The notes: a model not told the origin generated them from the letters alone. 6,361 bases of DNA from Streptococcus oralis (GCA_905370255.1 CAJPKC010000073.1:1-6361); one strand, 5' to 3'; shown: positions 1-6,132, counted from the stretch's first letter. A program made the numbers and translations.

Positions 1-1111
1 TCAAGTCTACAGTCTCAGCATCATGCTTGACATACTGGATAGTGATAGGGGCAGTGAACTGACCTTTCTGTTCCACTTTCCCAACCGAAGAAGTCACCCT
101 TATATCCTCCAACTCGGGATTAGACTGAGGAGTGATTTCTTTATAAAAGGAATTTTGAAAAAGCAGCTCGCTGTTCCAGTTTAGTAAGCCAAAATAACCT
201 TCTGACAGATAAGTATTCTGCCCCTTATCATCTCTCTGAAGCGTGTAATCTCCTGAGCTGGCCACTAGAATATCATTGACATAGTAGGATACCCAAGAGC
301 CGATAGAAACGACCTTGAGCCGATATTTGTTATCCTCCGTAGGCTCGATATGCTTTTCATTGATAAACTGATAGTCACGTCCGCCTTGCCAACGCCAAAA
401 CTTCACATTGTTGCTGCCACCATCAATATTAACTGCATAGCTGCTCTTGTCATCCGGATTATTATTACTGCGGAAAATGAGAGCTGCCGCCCCTTCCTTA
501 CTGAGGAAAGTTACATCTGTTGAGTAAACAAAATCCTTTCCTTGACTTTGAGAGTAAAGGAAACTATCACCTTTGCCTCTGGCATCACTATAAAGACCTT
601 GCTCCCGGACTTCCCAAACTCCATTTTTGTCTCCCTTGGCTTCTTCCAAGTTAGTATTGAAGCCTGACTGTTTATCTACAGTCTCTGCGGCAGGGAGTTT
701 TTCCGAAGCAACTTCCTTCGCTGATGGCTGTTCGTCTTCTTCCTGTTTACTCTCTTTAGCATTTGCTGTGACTTGATTTTCCTTATCAGTCTTTTGATTG
801 GCTGACTCTACTGCTGCATCCTGACTACCTGCTTCCGTCGCAGCAGTCTCCCCAGCTACAGGGTTATCTGTCTTATCGGCATTCCTTGTAGAAGCAGCTG
901 TTTGCTCGCTCTCAGGCTCCGAGACAGCTGATGAATCAGCCTGCAAGGCCTGAGCAGGAGCTGGATTAGCCTTACCCTCATCCGCATAAACCACACCGCC
1001 GCCATCTAACAAGAAAGCTCCAAAAGCCAGCAGGGCACACCCAAAAACCCAACGCTTGCCGCTTTTCCTCATAAACCAATTTTTACACACTTTTTCCTGA
1101 TGATTTTTCAT
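1..1111 (-). CDS. fruA: Secreted fructan beta-fructosidase (FruA-like), N-terminal 370 residues, cut by left window edge
   Basis: This is the N-terminal part of a large extracellular enzyme, probably the fructanase that cleaves levan and inulin to fructose; the catalytic GH32 region would lie beyond the edge. The frame is open from the ATG at 1111 to base 2 with no stop. TGAGGTG (1116-1122) serves as ribosome binding site. Residues 10-43 form a long signal peptide with an RKSGKRWVFG motif (15-24), a hydrophobic core and a likely cut after VYA (41-43). Residues 44-148 are a low-complexity A/E/S/T/D/Q linker. Residues 150-326 look like a lectin-type beta-sandwich, with FRSNNN, KFWRWQ, SYYVNDILVASSGDYTLQ and YFGLLNWN. 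From memory this strongly resembles the corresponding part of S. mutans FruA, which is wall-anchored and about 1,400 residues long. Another surface glycosidase sharing this module is the main alternative, because no catalytic residues are visible here. Confidence 0.75.
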   Translation of the reverse strand, partial: MKNHQEKVCKNWFMRKSGKRWVFGCALLAFGAFLLDGGGVVYADEGKANPAPAQALQADSSAVSEPESEQTAASTRNADKTDNPVAGETAATEAGSQDAAVESANQKTDKENQVTANAKESKQEEDEQPSAKEVASEKLPAAETVDKQSGFNTNLEEAKGDKNGVWEVREQGLYSDARGKGDSFLYSQSQGKDFVYSTDVTFLSKEGAAALIFRSNNNPDDKSSYAVNIDGGSNNVKFWRWQGGRDYQFINEKHIEPTEDNKYRLKVVSIGSWVSYYVNDILVASSGDYTLQRDDKGQNTYLSEGYFGLLNWNSELLFQNSFYKEITPQSNPELEDIRVTSSVGKVEQKGQFTAPITIQYVKHDAETVDL

Positions 1112-1115
1112 GACA

Positions 1116-1122
1116 CACCTCA
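1116..1122 (-). promoter_or_regulatory. Ribosome binding site of fruA
   Basis: TGAGGTG lies four bases ahead of the ATG at 1111 and fixes this start; no other in-frame ATG precedes the signal peptide. Confidence 0.7.
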
Positions 1123-1261
1123 ATATTCTAAAAATAAAATCAGACTCCTCACAACCAAATCACTTCTACATAACGCACTCCTTTCACCTTTTCTTGTTCA
1201 AAATGAACACCTCATTTAGCACCTAACTCCTTTATAAAAAAGAAGCAATCTCAATAATCTA

Positions 1262-1290
1262 AATATAACAAATTTTTGTAAGCGCTTCAC
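1262..1290 (-). promoter_or_regulatory. Candidate fruA promoter (weak match)
   Basis: On the minus strand TATATT (1267-1262) is a reasonable -10. The hexamer 17 bases upstream, GTGAAG (1290-1285), is a poor -35, as is common for activator-dependent promoters. If it is used, transcripts carry a leader of about 140 bases. The cre-like site covers the -35 and spacer, a typical position for repression. The match is weak and another start within 1200-1290 cannot be excluded. Confidence 0.35.
1277..1290 (-). promoter_or_regulatory. CcpA (cre)-like operator upstream of fruA
   Basis: TGTAAGCGCTTCAC on the plus strand contains the central AAGCGCTT palindrome and one good TGTAA arm of the catabolite-responsive element (consensus TGWAANCGNTNWCA); the other arm is imperfect. 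Carbon-catabolite repression of fruA through CcpA is established in oral streptococci, so content and position both fit. Confidence 0.6.
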
Positions 1291-1313
1291 CTAACGTTTG
1301 TCACAAAAACAAA

Positions 1314-1327
1314 ATGACAGATGTCAT
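1314..1327. promoter_or_regulatory. ATGACA-GA-TGTCAT palindrome, possible activator operator
   Basis: This is a perfect inverted repeat with 6-base arms and a 2-base spacer, about 45 bases upstream of the candidate fruA -10. A further TGTCA lies at 1299-1303. The placement suits binding by an upstream activator. In S. mutans fruA is activated by the LevQRST system, but I cannot tell whether this is that site. Confidence 0.35.
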
Positions 1328-1341
1328 ATTTTGGAAACGAA

Positions 1342-1378
1342 GAAAAAAACAAAAAGCCTCCAAAACGGAAAGCTTTTG
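1342..1378 (-). terminator. Rho-independent terminator of the symporter/ATP-grasp operon
   Basis: On the minus strand AAAAGC (1377-1372) pairs with GCTTTT (1357-1352), extended inward by about four more pairs including G-T wobbles. A T-rich tail follows (1351-1342). It begins 13 bases after the ATP-grasp stop codon and separates that operon from fruA. Confidence 0.75.
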
Positions 1379-1390
1379 TTTGTTTTAAAT

Positions 1391-2329
1391 TTATTCTGGA
1401 TAGGATGCTGCTAACTCGTTCTTTAGATATTCTGCCAAGTGTTGGTGAGCAAAAATTCCTGCTTTGTCTTCTGCTGTCGGATTATAGTTGGTATTGGTGT
1501 TCACATCATAGACATAGATCTGACCACTCTCAGACTCTACCCACTCAATAGCTGCCACATCAATATCAGCCTGAGCTAGAAAGGTCTCGTAAGCCTGTCT
1601 TTGACTAGCAGGCAGCGGCTCCGTAATTTGAAACTTACCTGAGGTCTCTAACTGAGCAGGCTTTTGCCCAATCTGGCACCCATCTGCCGGACAAAGCTGA
1701 AAGCCATCTGATGAATCAATGGACACTGTATAAAGAAACTTCTGGTTGATAAACTCCGAACGACGAATCCGACCATCCGCAGGCTTGATATAGGCCTGAA
1801 GCAGGGTAATCCCATCCACAGAAGGCTCAAAAGCAGGACTGTCTACATAGGCTTCCAACTCTTCCTCACTATTGAAGAGCTGCACTCCCAAACCTTTCCC
1901 AGCCCGATTATGCTTGGTAATCAGGGGATATATATTAAGTTTTCTAGCTGCCTCCAGAATATTCTCCTGTCCCAAAACGGCTACCGTCTCAGGATAAGCA
2001 ATTCCAACCTCAGAAAGCTTCAAATACTGTTTAATTTTACTGATTTCCAGATTAATAGCCCCGCTGCCGTTGATGACCTTGCGACCGTGAGCTTCCAGCC
2101 AAGTTAGAACTTGCTCTGTAAATTCAGGTGCATAGCGGTGTCCACGCGTATGAGAAGAAGCAGACATCCGATTGTAGAAAATTCCTGTTGGGGGCGGACT
2201 CTGCAAATCTAGAATCCCACTTGACAAATCCCATAGTTCATAGGGCACATCTTTTTCCTCCAGCCACTTGACCAAGTGCTGCGTCCACTCCAAATTTTCA
2301 TGAATAACGTATACTTTTGCTTGACTCAT
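1391..2329 (-). CDS. RimK-like ATP-grasp ligase, substrate unknown (312 aa)
   Basis: ATP-grasp enzymes join a carboxylate to an amine or thiol nucleophile through an acyl-phosphate, at the cost of ATP. Features seen, numbered from the chosen start: an N-terminal pre-ATP-grasp region (1-95) with PPTGIFYNRMSASSHTRG; SKIKQYLKLSEVGIAYPET (97-115), matching the RimK-type entry helix; PLITKHNRAGKGLGVQLF (135-152), the ATP-binding lysine and glycine-rich loop; LLQAYI (176-181), the adenine hinge; and VYDVNTNTNYN (273-283), the Mg-ligand strand, using D275 and N277 where RimK has E-x-N. Length and order of motifs fit the family. The start at 2329 is chosen because AGGAG (2338-2334) lies just upstream. 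An ATG five codons earlier (2344) overlaps the symporter stop codon but has no site of its own. The gene is the second in an operon with the symporter, which suggests that the ligase acts on the imported compound; this is inference. The acceptor and product are unknown. Confidence 0.85.
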   Translation of the reverse strand: MSQAKVYVIHENLEWTQHLVKWLEEKDVPYELWDLSSGILDLQSPPPTGIFYNRMSASSHTRGHRYAPEFTEQVLTWLEAHGRKVINGSGAINLEISKIKQYLKLSEVGIAYPETVAVLGQENILEAARKLNIYPLITKHNRAGKGLGVQLFNSEEELEAYVDSPAFEPSVDGITLLQAYIKPADGRIRRSEFINQKFLYTVSIDSSDGFQLCPADGCQIGQKPAQLETSGKFQITEPLPASQRQAYETFLAQADIDVAAIEWVESESGQIYVYDVNTNTNYNPTAEDKAGIFAHQHLAEYLKNELAASYPE

Positions 2330-2332
2330 AAG

Positions 2333-2342
2333 TCTCCTCTCC
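2333..2342 (-). promoter_or_regulatory. Ribosome binding site deciding the ATP-grasp start
   Basis: GGAGAGGAGA sits four to five bases before the ATG at 2329. It overlaps the end of the symporter region, so the two genes are probably translationally linked. It would lie inside the coding sequence if the upstream ATG at 2344 were used. Confidence 0.7.
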
Positions 2343-2343
2343 A

Positions 2344-3594
2344 TTATGAATACCGAACAGTCAGCTTGCTGCTTTTCGATTCTTCTACTACATTTCCTTC
2401 CGTCTTTTCAATAACACTGACGGCCAAGACCTGGCCTAGAACATTGAGGGCAGTTCGACCAGCATTGACAAAGAAATCAACTGCAAAAATCAGGGCAACG
2501 CCTTCCACCGGAAGGCCTAGCTGAGGCGCAGCTGCCAACAAGACAACAATCGCTCCTGAAGGCACAGTCGCAGCTGTTTTACCAATCAAAGTCAAAATCA
2601 AAACAGTAAGGAAAAGTCCTGAGACAGAAAAAGCAATCCCATAAGCATGAGCAATAAAAACAGTTGCTACAGAGAAATAAACAGCAGCCCCCTCAAGATT
2701 AAAAGTGTAACCCAAAGGCACAACCAAATCTATGACATGCTCATCATAGCCCTGCTGCTTTAAATCTTTTAATAGAGGTGGCAGGACAACCCTGGAACTA
2801 CCAGAGACAAAAGCCAAAGTCAAAAGGCTCCAAATCCTTTGCAAGCTTGTCAGATAAGGAATTCTGAAAGCAAAAGCAATCAAAGGAAAAATCACTAAAG
2901 CCAGAACCGCATAAGCCAGATAAGTTCCTGCTACAAATTGCCCCAAACCGACCAACTTGTCAACTCCTGTCGTAGCCACATCCTTAGCAATAAAGCCAAA
3001 AATACCAATCGGGGACAGCTTCACAATCACACCGACAATTTTATAAATAGCCTCAATCCAAATCTGCAGCAGCTCAACAGCTTTCTGAGTCTTTTCTTCC
3101 TTGAGACTTCCAAGCCCAAATCCTAAAAATATAGCAAAAACAATAATAGGAAGCAGAGCTCCTTCCGAAAGCGACTTGATGATATTGGAGGGAATGAAGC
3201 TAAGCAAAAACTCATCCAGCTGAATACTTTTGGCAATACCGTCAATGCTTGCTCCCGCCTGACCGATATTGACTCCCTGACCAAAGCCCAGATAATAAGA
3301 TGCAAAGACAAAAATAAAGGTAATCGCCGTCGTGACCCCAAAGAAATAGAGCAGACTCTTTGTCAAGAGCTTTCCAAAAGATTTCTTGCCGATCACACCA
3401 GCAACAGCTACGACCACAACCGGAAAGACCAGCGGAATAATCACCATATTAATCAAACTGATAAAAGCTTGACCCAAAAACTGGTAAAAAGCCGAAAACT
3501 GCGGCCAGATAAGAGCAACAAGAACACCCAAAATTAAAGCAATCAAGAGTTGTAAGCCCAGAGAAACCTTTGACCATAAAGAAACGATTTTCAT
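2344..3594 (-). CDS. DAACS-family dicarboxylate/amino acid:cation symporter (416 aa)
   Basis: This is an integral membrane Na+ (or H+) coupled importer of the glutamate transporter fold. Residues 10-30, 45-68, 80-104, 146-162, 185-203, 219-245 and later segments are hydrophobic. The C-terminal transport core is recognisable: HP1 as VSGSSRVVLPP (263-273), TM7 as FNLEGAAVY (298-306, family NMDGTALY), HP2 as TAATVPSGAIVVL (340-352), and TM8 as VDFFVNAGRTALNVLGQ (372-388). Against archaeal GltPh, Asp390, Arg397, Thr398 and Asn401 are kept (D373, R380, T381, N384). Asp394, which binds the substrate amino group, is Asn (N377), and the sodium ligands Asp312 and Asp405 become Glu (E301) and Gln (Q388). 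The substrate may therefore not be glutamate or aspartate. AAAGGAG at 3601-3607 precedes the start by six bases. It is the first gene of an operon with the ATP-grasp ligase. The family assignment is firm and the substrate is unknown. Confidence 0.92.
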   Translation of the reverse strand: MKIVSLWSKVSLGLQLLIALILGVLVALIWPQFSAFYQFLGQAFISLINMVIIPLVFPVVVVAVAGVIGKKSFGKLLTKSLLYFFGVTTAITFIFVFASYYLGFGQGVNIGQAGASIDGIAKSIQLDEFLLSFIPSNIIKSLSEGALLPIIVFAIFLGFGLGSLKEEKTQKAVELLQIWIEAIYKIVGVIVKLSPIGIFGFIAKDVATTGVDKLVGLGQFVAGTYLAYAVLALVIFPLIAFAFRIPYLTSLQRIWSLLTLAFVSGSSRVVLPPLLKDLKQQGYDEHVIDLVVPLGYTFNLEGAAVYFSVATVFIAHAYGIAFSVSGLFLTVLILTLIGKTAATVPSGAIVVLLAAAPQLGLPVEGVALIFAVDFFVNAGRTALNVLGQVLAVSVIEKTEGNVVEESKSSKLTVRYS

Positions 3595-3600
3595 TCCAAA

Positions 3601-3607
3601 CTCCTTT
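3601..3607 (-). promoter_or_regulatory. Ribosome binding site of the symporter
   Basis: AAAGGAG on the minus strand, six bases before the ATG at 3594. Confidence 0.8.
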
Positions 3608-3624
3608 AGTCTATTTTGATAGCT

Positions 3625-3653
3625 ATTTTACTATGATTGCCCCTATCTGGCTA
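3625..3653 (-). promoter_or_regulatory. Candidate promoter of the symporter/ATP-grasp operon
   Basis: On the minus strand TAGCCA (3653-3648, 4 of 6 to TTGACA) and TAAAAT (3630-3625, 5 of 6 to TATAAT) are exactly 17 bases apart and lie 31 bases before the start codon. A second AT-rich stretch, TATATATT near 3660, has no good -35. Confidence 0.4.
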
Positions 3654-3708
3654 ATATATATTTTCTATGAAAGCAATAGAAGAATTTTATAGGTGAGTTG
3701 AATAGCGT

Positions 3709-3742
3709 AAAAAAGCCATCCAAGAAATAACTCCTGAATGTC
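3709..3742 (-). terminator. Rho-independent terminator downstream of the lipoprotein gene
   Basis: On the minus strand a 12-base arm (3742-3731) pairs with 3726-3715 around a 4-base loop, with one mismatch and a few wobbles, and is followed by TTTTTT (3714-3709). It lies about 70 bases beyond the lipoprotein stop codon and upstream of the symporter promoter. It closely resembles the terminator after rpsI at 6133-6166. Confidence 0.7.
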
Positions 3743-3811
3743 TATTAGTTTTATCCCTATAGAATGATTCCTCTAACGAAGCATATATTATTAAAACTTT
3801 TCAAATTCCAA

Positions 3812-4255
3812 TTAGTCAATCGGTTCACCTCCGATACTTATGTAATTACCTATAATCATTTCTTCAAGATTTACACTTTCATCATCATCAATTGGTATAT
3901 CCACTCCCCAACCCGATTCTTCAAGATTATTGATACGCCCAAAAACATTAATATAATACTCGGGATTTGTAAGACCGCCATCACTCCATTGCGTCTCTTC
4001 CCAATCAATCTGAACTGATTCAATTTTTGGACTTTGGGATTTCACAAAATCGATTATTTCCTGCTCATGATTTTTTAGATAAGCGAGCTGTTTTTGCTTG
4101 ATAGCTTCTTTATCATCTTTGATAGCCTTTTTTGAAGAAGCAACTTTCTTATCTTGTTTATTACTTTCTTTTTGAGTCATGGCACATCCTCCCAGACTTA
4201 CGAGCGCCACTATTGATGCAATTGTTGCAATTATGCTTTTCGTTCGTTTTTTCAT
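3812..4255 (-). CDS. Small lipoprotein of unknown function (147 aa)
   Basis: This is probably anchored to the outer face of the membrane. Residues 1-24 form a lipoprotein signal: KKR near the start, a hydrophobic core, and the lipobox LGGC with C24 as the modified cysteine. Residues 26-60 are very rich in Lys, Asp, Ser and Gln, a charged linker likely to be helical. The folded part (about 60-147) has LKNHEQEIIDFVKSQSP, then alternating polar and hydrophobic stretches around EYYINVFGRINN and GWGVDIPID, and an acidic tail. I do not recognise the family; the layout resembles small streptococcal and staphylococcal lipoproteins of unknown role. AAGGAGG (4266-4260) four bases before the ATG at 4255 is a very strong ribosome binding site. 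The gene stands alone, divergent from the membrane-protein/GTPase pair and read toward the symporter promoter. Its base composition is more A+T-rich than the operon to its left. No promoter stands out; TTGTTA-16-TAATAT within 4330-4370 is a weak possibility. Confidence 0.85.
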   Translation of the reverse strand: MKKRTKSIIATIASIVALVSLGGCAMTQKESNKQDKKVASSKKAIKDDKEAIKQKQLAYLKNHEQEIIDFVKSQSPKIESVQIDWEETQWSDGGLTNPEYYINVFGRINNLEESGWGVDIPIDDDESVNLEEMIIGNYISIGGEPID

Positions 4256-4257
4256 AG

Positions 4258-4266
4258 CTCCTCCTT
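4258..4266 (-). promoter_or_regulatory. Strong ribosome binding site of the lipoprotein gene
   Basis: AAGGAGGAG on the minus strand, ending two bases before the ATG; near-complete complementarity to the 16S rRNA tail. Confidence 0.75.
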
Positions 4267-4433
4267 GATTTTTTTGATCCCCTACTTGCTTCTAATGCCA
4301 CTGAGAGATTCACATTATTTTATAAGCAGCAACAGTTCAATATTACACATCTAGTTTACTATAACAATTTTTAAAAATCCATAAATTACTAAATCTTATC
4401 AAGCTATTTACTTAGACTTATTTTACAAATCAT

Positions 4434-4480
4434 AGCCACCCATCTAGGGACCACATACGCAAGGCAGGTGGTTTATTTTT
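4434..4480 (+). terminator. Terminator-like stem-loop with no gene in front of it
   Basis: AGCCACC (4434-4440) can pair with GGTGGTT (4467-4473), and the T-rich run TTTATTTTT follows to 4480. The loop is long (26 bases). A competing pairing of ACCAC (4450-4454) with GTGGT (4468-4472) gives a shorter hairpin. No plus-strand coding region precedes it, so it could end a small RNA or be a relic. Confidence 0.35.
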
Positions 4481-4652
4481 CTTGTACCTTGGAGAGCTGG
4501 AGAGACTGAAAGCCACATAACTGCTTTTCTATCTTCAATATCTTTGCCCCCTCTTCATTACAACTAATAGAACTCTGCTAACATTACTTCAATTTCTATC
4601 GAAGAACTTGTTCTAAAATCTTTAAAACAAAGAGATAACCAAAATCATTAAA

Positions 4653-4683
4653 TTGACTCTTTTAATTTCTTATATGATATAAT
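4653..4683 (+). promoter_or_regulatory. Promoter of the membrane-protein/GTPase pair
   Basis: TTGACT (4653-4658, 5 of 6) and a perfect TATAAT (4678-4683) preceded by TG at 4675-4676, i.e. an extended -10. The spacer is 19 bases, longer than ideal, but the extended -10 can compensate. Transcription would begin near 4690, giving a leader of about 25 bases to the ATG at 4715. Confidence 0.7.
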
Positions 4684-4714
4684 TATTTTAAAAATCATAT
4701 TAGTGAGAAATATT

Positions 4715-4942
4715 ATGTCAAAGACAAAAGGTAACAAAAAAAGAAATTCTTCTAAAGTAAAATATATCCTAGGAAGCGGAGCTTTAATTTTAGCCTCTAC
4801 AGTTCTTCTGCCTAAAGTTTTGAAAAAAACTAGAAATTATGTATATAAAAAACAAGTAACACTAACCAATCATCTAAAAACTAGTTTTGATGGGAAGGAC
4901 ACGTTAGTTAAAAAATCTGACTATAACAAAGGTAGAAGATAA
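4715..4942 (+). CDS. Small basic single-pass membrane protein, unknown function (75 aa)
   Basis: No family is recognised. From the ATG at 4715 the protein has a strongly basic N-terminus (MSKTKGNKKRNSSKVK), one hydrophobic segment at about residues 17-35 (YILGSGALILASTVLLP), and a basic C-terminal tail of about 40 residues ending in KGRR. The positive-inside rule is ambiguous because both ends are basic. An in-frame GTG at 4703 would add four residues, but it lies only about 13 bases after the predicted transcript start and has no ribosome binding site. The ATG has a weak GTGAGA seven or so bases upstream. The stop codon overlaps the start of the GTPase gene (TAATG), so the two are translationally coupled and probably act together. 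This could be a membrane partner or anchor for the GTPase. Confidence 0.75.
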   Translation: MSKTKGNKKRNSSKVKYILGSGALILASTVLLPKVLKKTRNYVYKKQVTLTNHLKTSFDGKDTLVKKSDYNKGRR

Positions 4943-6078
4943 TGCAAATTAATACAGATAATATTGCGCAGCAATGTCTCAACGCAATTAATGATAAAAT
5001 TAATAATTTAAAAAGATTAAACATCATCGTAATTGGGAAATCAGGTGTCGGCAAAAGCACACTAATCAACAGTTTGTTTAGAGGGAATTTTGCTGACACT
5101 GGATTGGGTCGACCAGTAACTCAAGAAATTCGCAAAATTGAAAAAACCGGATATCCTTTGGCTATTTACGATACACCTGGCTTTGAATTGTCATATACCC
5201 AACAGGAGGGTGTCAAAGATGAAGTCATTAAACTAATTAACAACGGTTACTCTTCTAATGATATCAATGAGGTGATTCACTGCATTTGGTATTGTATTAA
5301 TGTCGGTTCAAACCGTACTTTTGATAGTTCGGAAGTGGAATGGCTCAGAGAGTTTTCTGAGAAGAATAAACAGTCTAAGGTCCCAATCATCGTTGTCCTT
5401 ACTCAATCTGTACCTAAGAAGAAAGCACTAGAAATGAAAGCTCATGTTGAGCAGGAAAACTTAGACGTCTGTAAAGTTGTGCCAATTTTAGCTCAAGATA
5501 TGGATTTTGATGAGGAATATGTCGCTAAAGCTTTTGGATTAGATACTCTGATTGATGTTATGTCTGAAGTCTTGCCAACTGAACTACAGGATACACTGCA
5601 AAATATCCAAAAAGTATCTCTGGAATCTAAAAAAAAACATGCTAGGGCAGTCATTGCGACTGCAGTAGCAGCAAGTTTTGGCGAAGGTTTCGCTCCGGTT
5701 CCATTCGCAGATGCATTCATGCTTGTTCCAACCCAGATAAGCATGATTACTGGCATTACTGTAATATTTGGACTTGATATAAATAAAACTTTTCTAACCG
5801 CCTTTGTATCCTCAACCTTAGGGTCTGGGGGAGCAACATTCCTTGGAAAAACAATTGTCTCCAATATACTCAAATTTATTCCCGGAGTAGGAACAGCAGT
5901 TGGAGGAACGATTTCTGGAACCACTGCTGGATTAATTACAACTGCTTTGGGCGAGGCTTACCTGTTTTTAATGGAACAAATATTTAAAGGAGAAATAAGT
6001 AAAGAAGCACTAGGTACTCCTGCCGGACAAAAACAAATGACAAAACTTTTTAGAGAACAATTGTCTAAAAAAAGATAA
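4942..6078 (+). CDS. Membrane-associated GTPase with C-terminal DUF697-like domain (378 aa)
   Basis: This is a predicted GTP-binding protein of the Era-like/TRAFAC type fused to a hydrophobic domain. G1 (P-loop) is GKSGVGKST (32-40), with Lys38 and Ser39 as the nucleotide-phosphate and Mg contacts. The G2 threonine is probably T60 (GRPVT), and G3 is DTPGFE (77-82). At the usual G4 position (NKxD/TKxD) stands VVLTQSVP (151-158), so the guanine-specificity aspartate is not evident. Residues 237-346 include FGEGFAPVPFADAFMLVPTQ (246-265), typical of DUF697, then hydrophobic stretches and a Gly-rich segment GVGTAVGGTISG (315-326) with a GxxxG repeat suited to membrane insertion. The tail is basic (QLSKKR). 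The ATG overlaps the stop of the upstream membrane-protein gene, and AAAGGTAGAAG (4928-4938) can act as ribosome binding site. DUF697 GTPases include YcjX/YcjF-type stress-related and uncharacterised proteins. The function here is unknown; membrane remodelling, stress response or defence are all possible. Confidence 0.88.
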   Translation: MQINTDNIAQQCLNAINDKINNLKRLNIIVIGKSGVGKSTLINSLFRGNFADTGLGRPVTQEIRKIEKTGYPLAIYDTPGFELSYTQQEGVKDEVIKLINNGYSSNDINEVIHCIWYCINVGSNRTFDSSEVEWLREFSEKNKQSKVPIIVVLTQSVPKKKALEMKAHVEQENLDVCKVVPILAQDMDFDEEYVAKAFGLDTLIDVMSEVLPTELQDTLQNIQKVSLESKKKHARAVIATAVAASFGEGFAPVPFADAFMLVPTQISMITGITVIFGLDINKTFLTAFVSSTLGSGGATFLGKTIVSNILKFIPGVGTAVGGTISGTTAGLITTALGEAYLFLMEQIFKGEISKEALGTPAGQKQMTKLFREQLSKKR

Positions 6079-6110
6079 TACACCAAGATTTTGAATCTTG
6101 GTGTATTTTT
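6077..6110 (+). terminator. Strong bidirectional terminator after the GTPase gene
   Basis: AATACACCAAGATT (6077-6090) pairs perfectly with AATCTTGGTGTATT (6094-6107), giving 14 base pairs and a 3-base loop. T residues to 6110 follow on the plus strand. An A-run at 6067-6073 supplies a T-tract on the minus strand, so it may stop transcription both ways. The stem overlaps the GTPase stop codon. Confidence 0.9.
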
Positions 6111-6132
6111 AGGTTAAATTGCTTTTTACATC

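Larger units (their letters stand above)
4256..4652. other. Intergenic region between divergent genes, no convincing gene
   Basis: About 400 A+T-rich bases lie between the divergent lipoprotein and membrane-protein genes. All reading frames here are short (at most about 25 codons) and lack a credible ribosome binding site. The only marked structure is the stem-loop with T-tail at 4434-4480. The lipoprotein promoter must lie in the left part, and the promoter of the plus-strand pair lies just beyond the right edge. Confidence 0.6.

Noticed and set aside
1321..1551. A 76-codon plus-strand frame
   Set aside because: It crosses the operon terminator and runs antisense through the end of the ATP-grasp gene; no ribosome binding site and no protein-like composition.
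1391..2344. Starting the ATP-grasp protein at the ATG at 2344
   Set aside because: This ATG overlaps the symporter stop but lacks its own ribosome binding site. A strong AGGAG sits directly before the ATG at 2329, and the first five residues (MERRL) simply translate that site.
3764..4018. An 84-codon plus-strand frame
   Set aside because: It is mostly antisense to the lipoprotein gene, which has a lipobox and a very strong ribosome binding site; the plus frame has neither.
4703..4714. GTG start at 4703 for the small membrane protein
   Set aside because: It would be only about 13 bases from the predicted transcript start, without a ribosome binding site; the ATG at 4715 is better placed.
5493..5924. 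A 143-codon open frame on the minus strand
   Set aside because: It lies entirely inside the GTPase gene, antisense, with no ribosome binding site, and its translation is rich in Pro/Val/Ser with no recognisable family.
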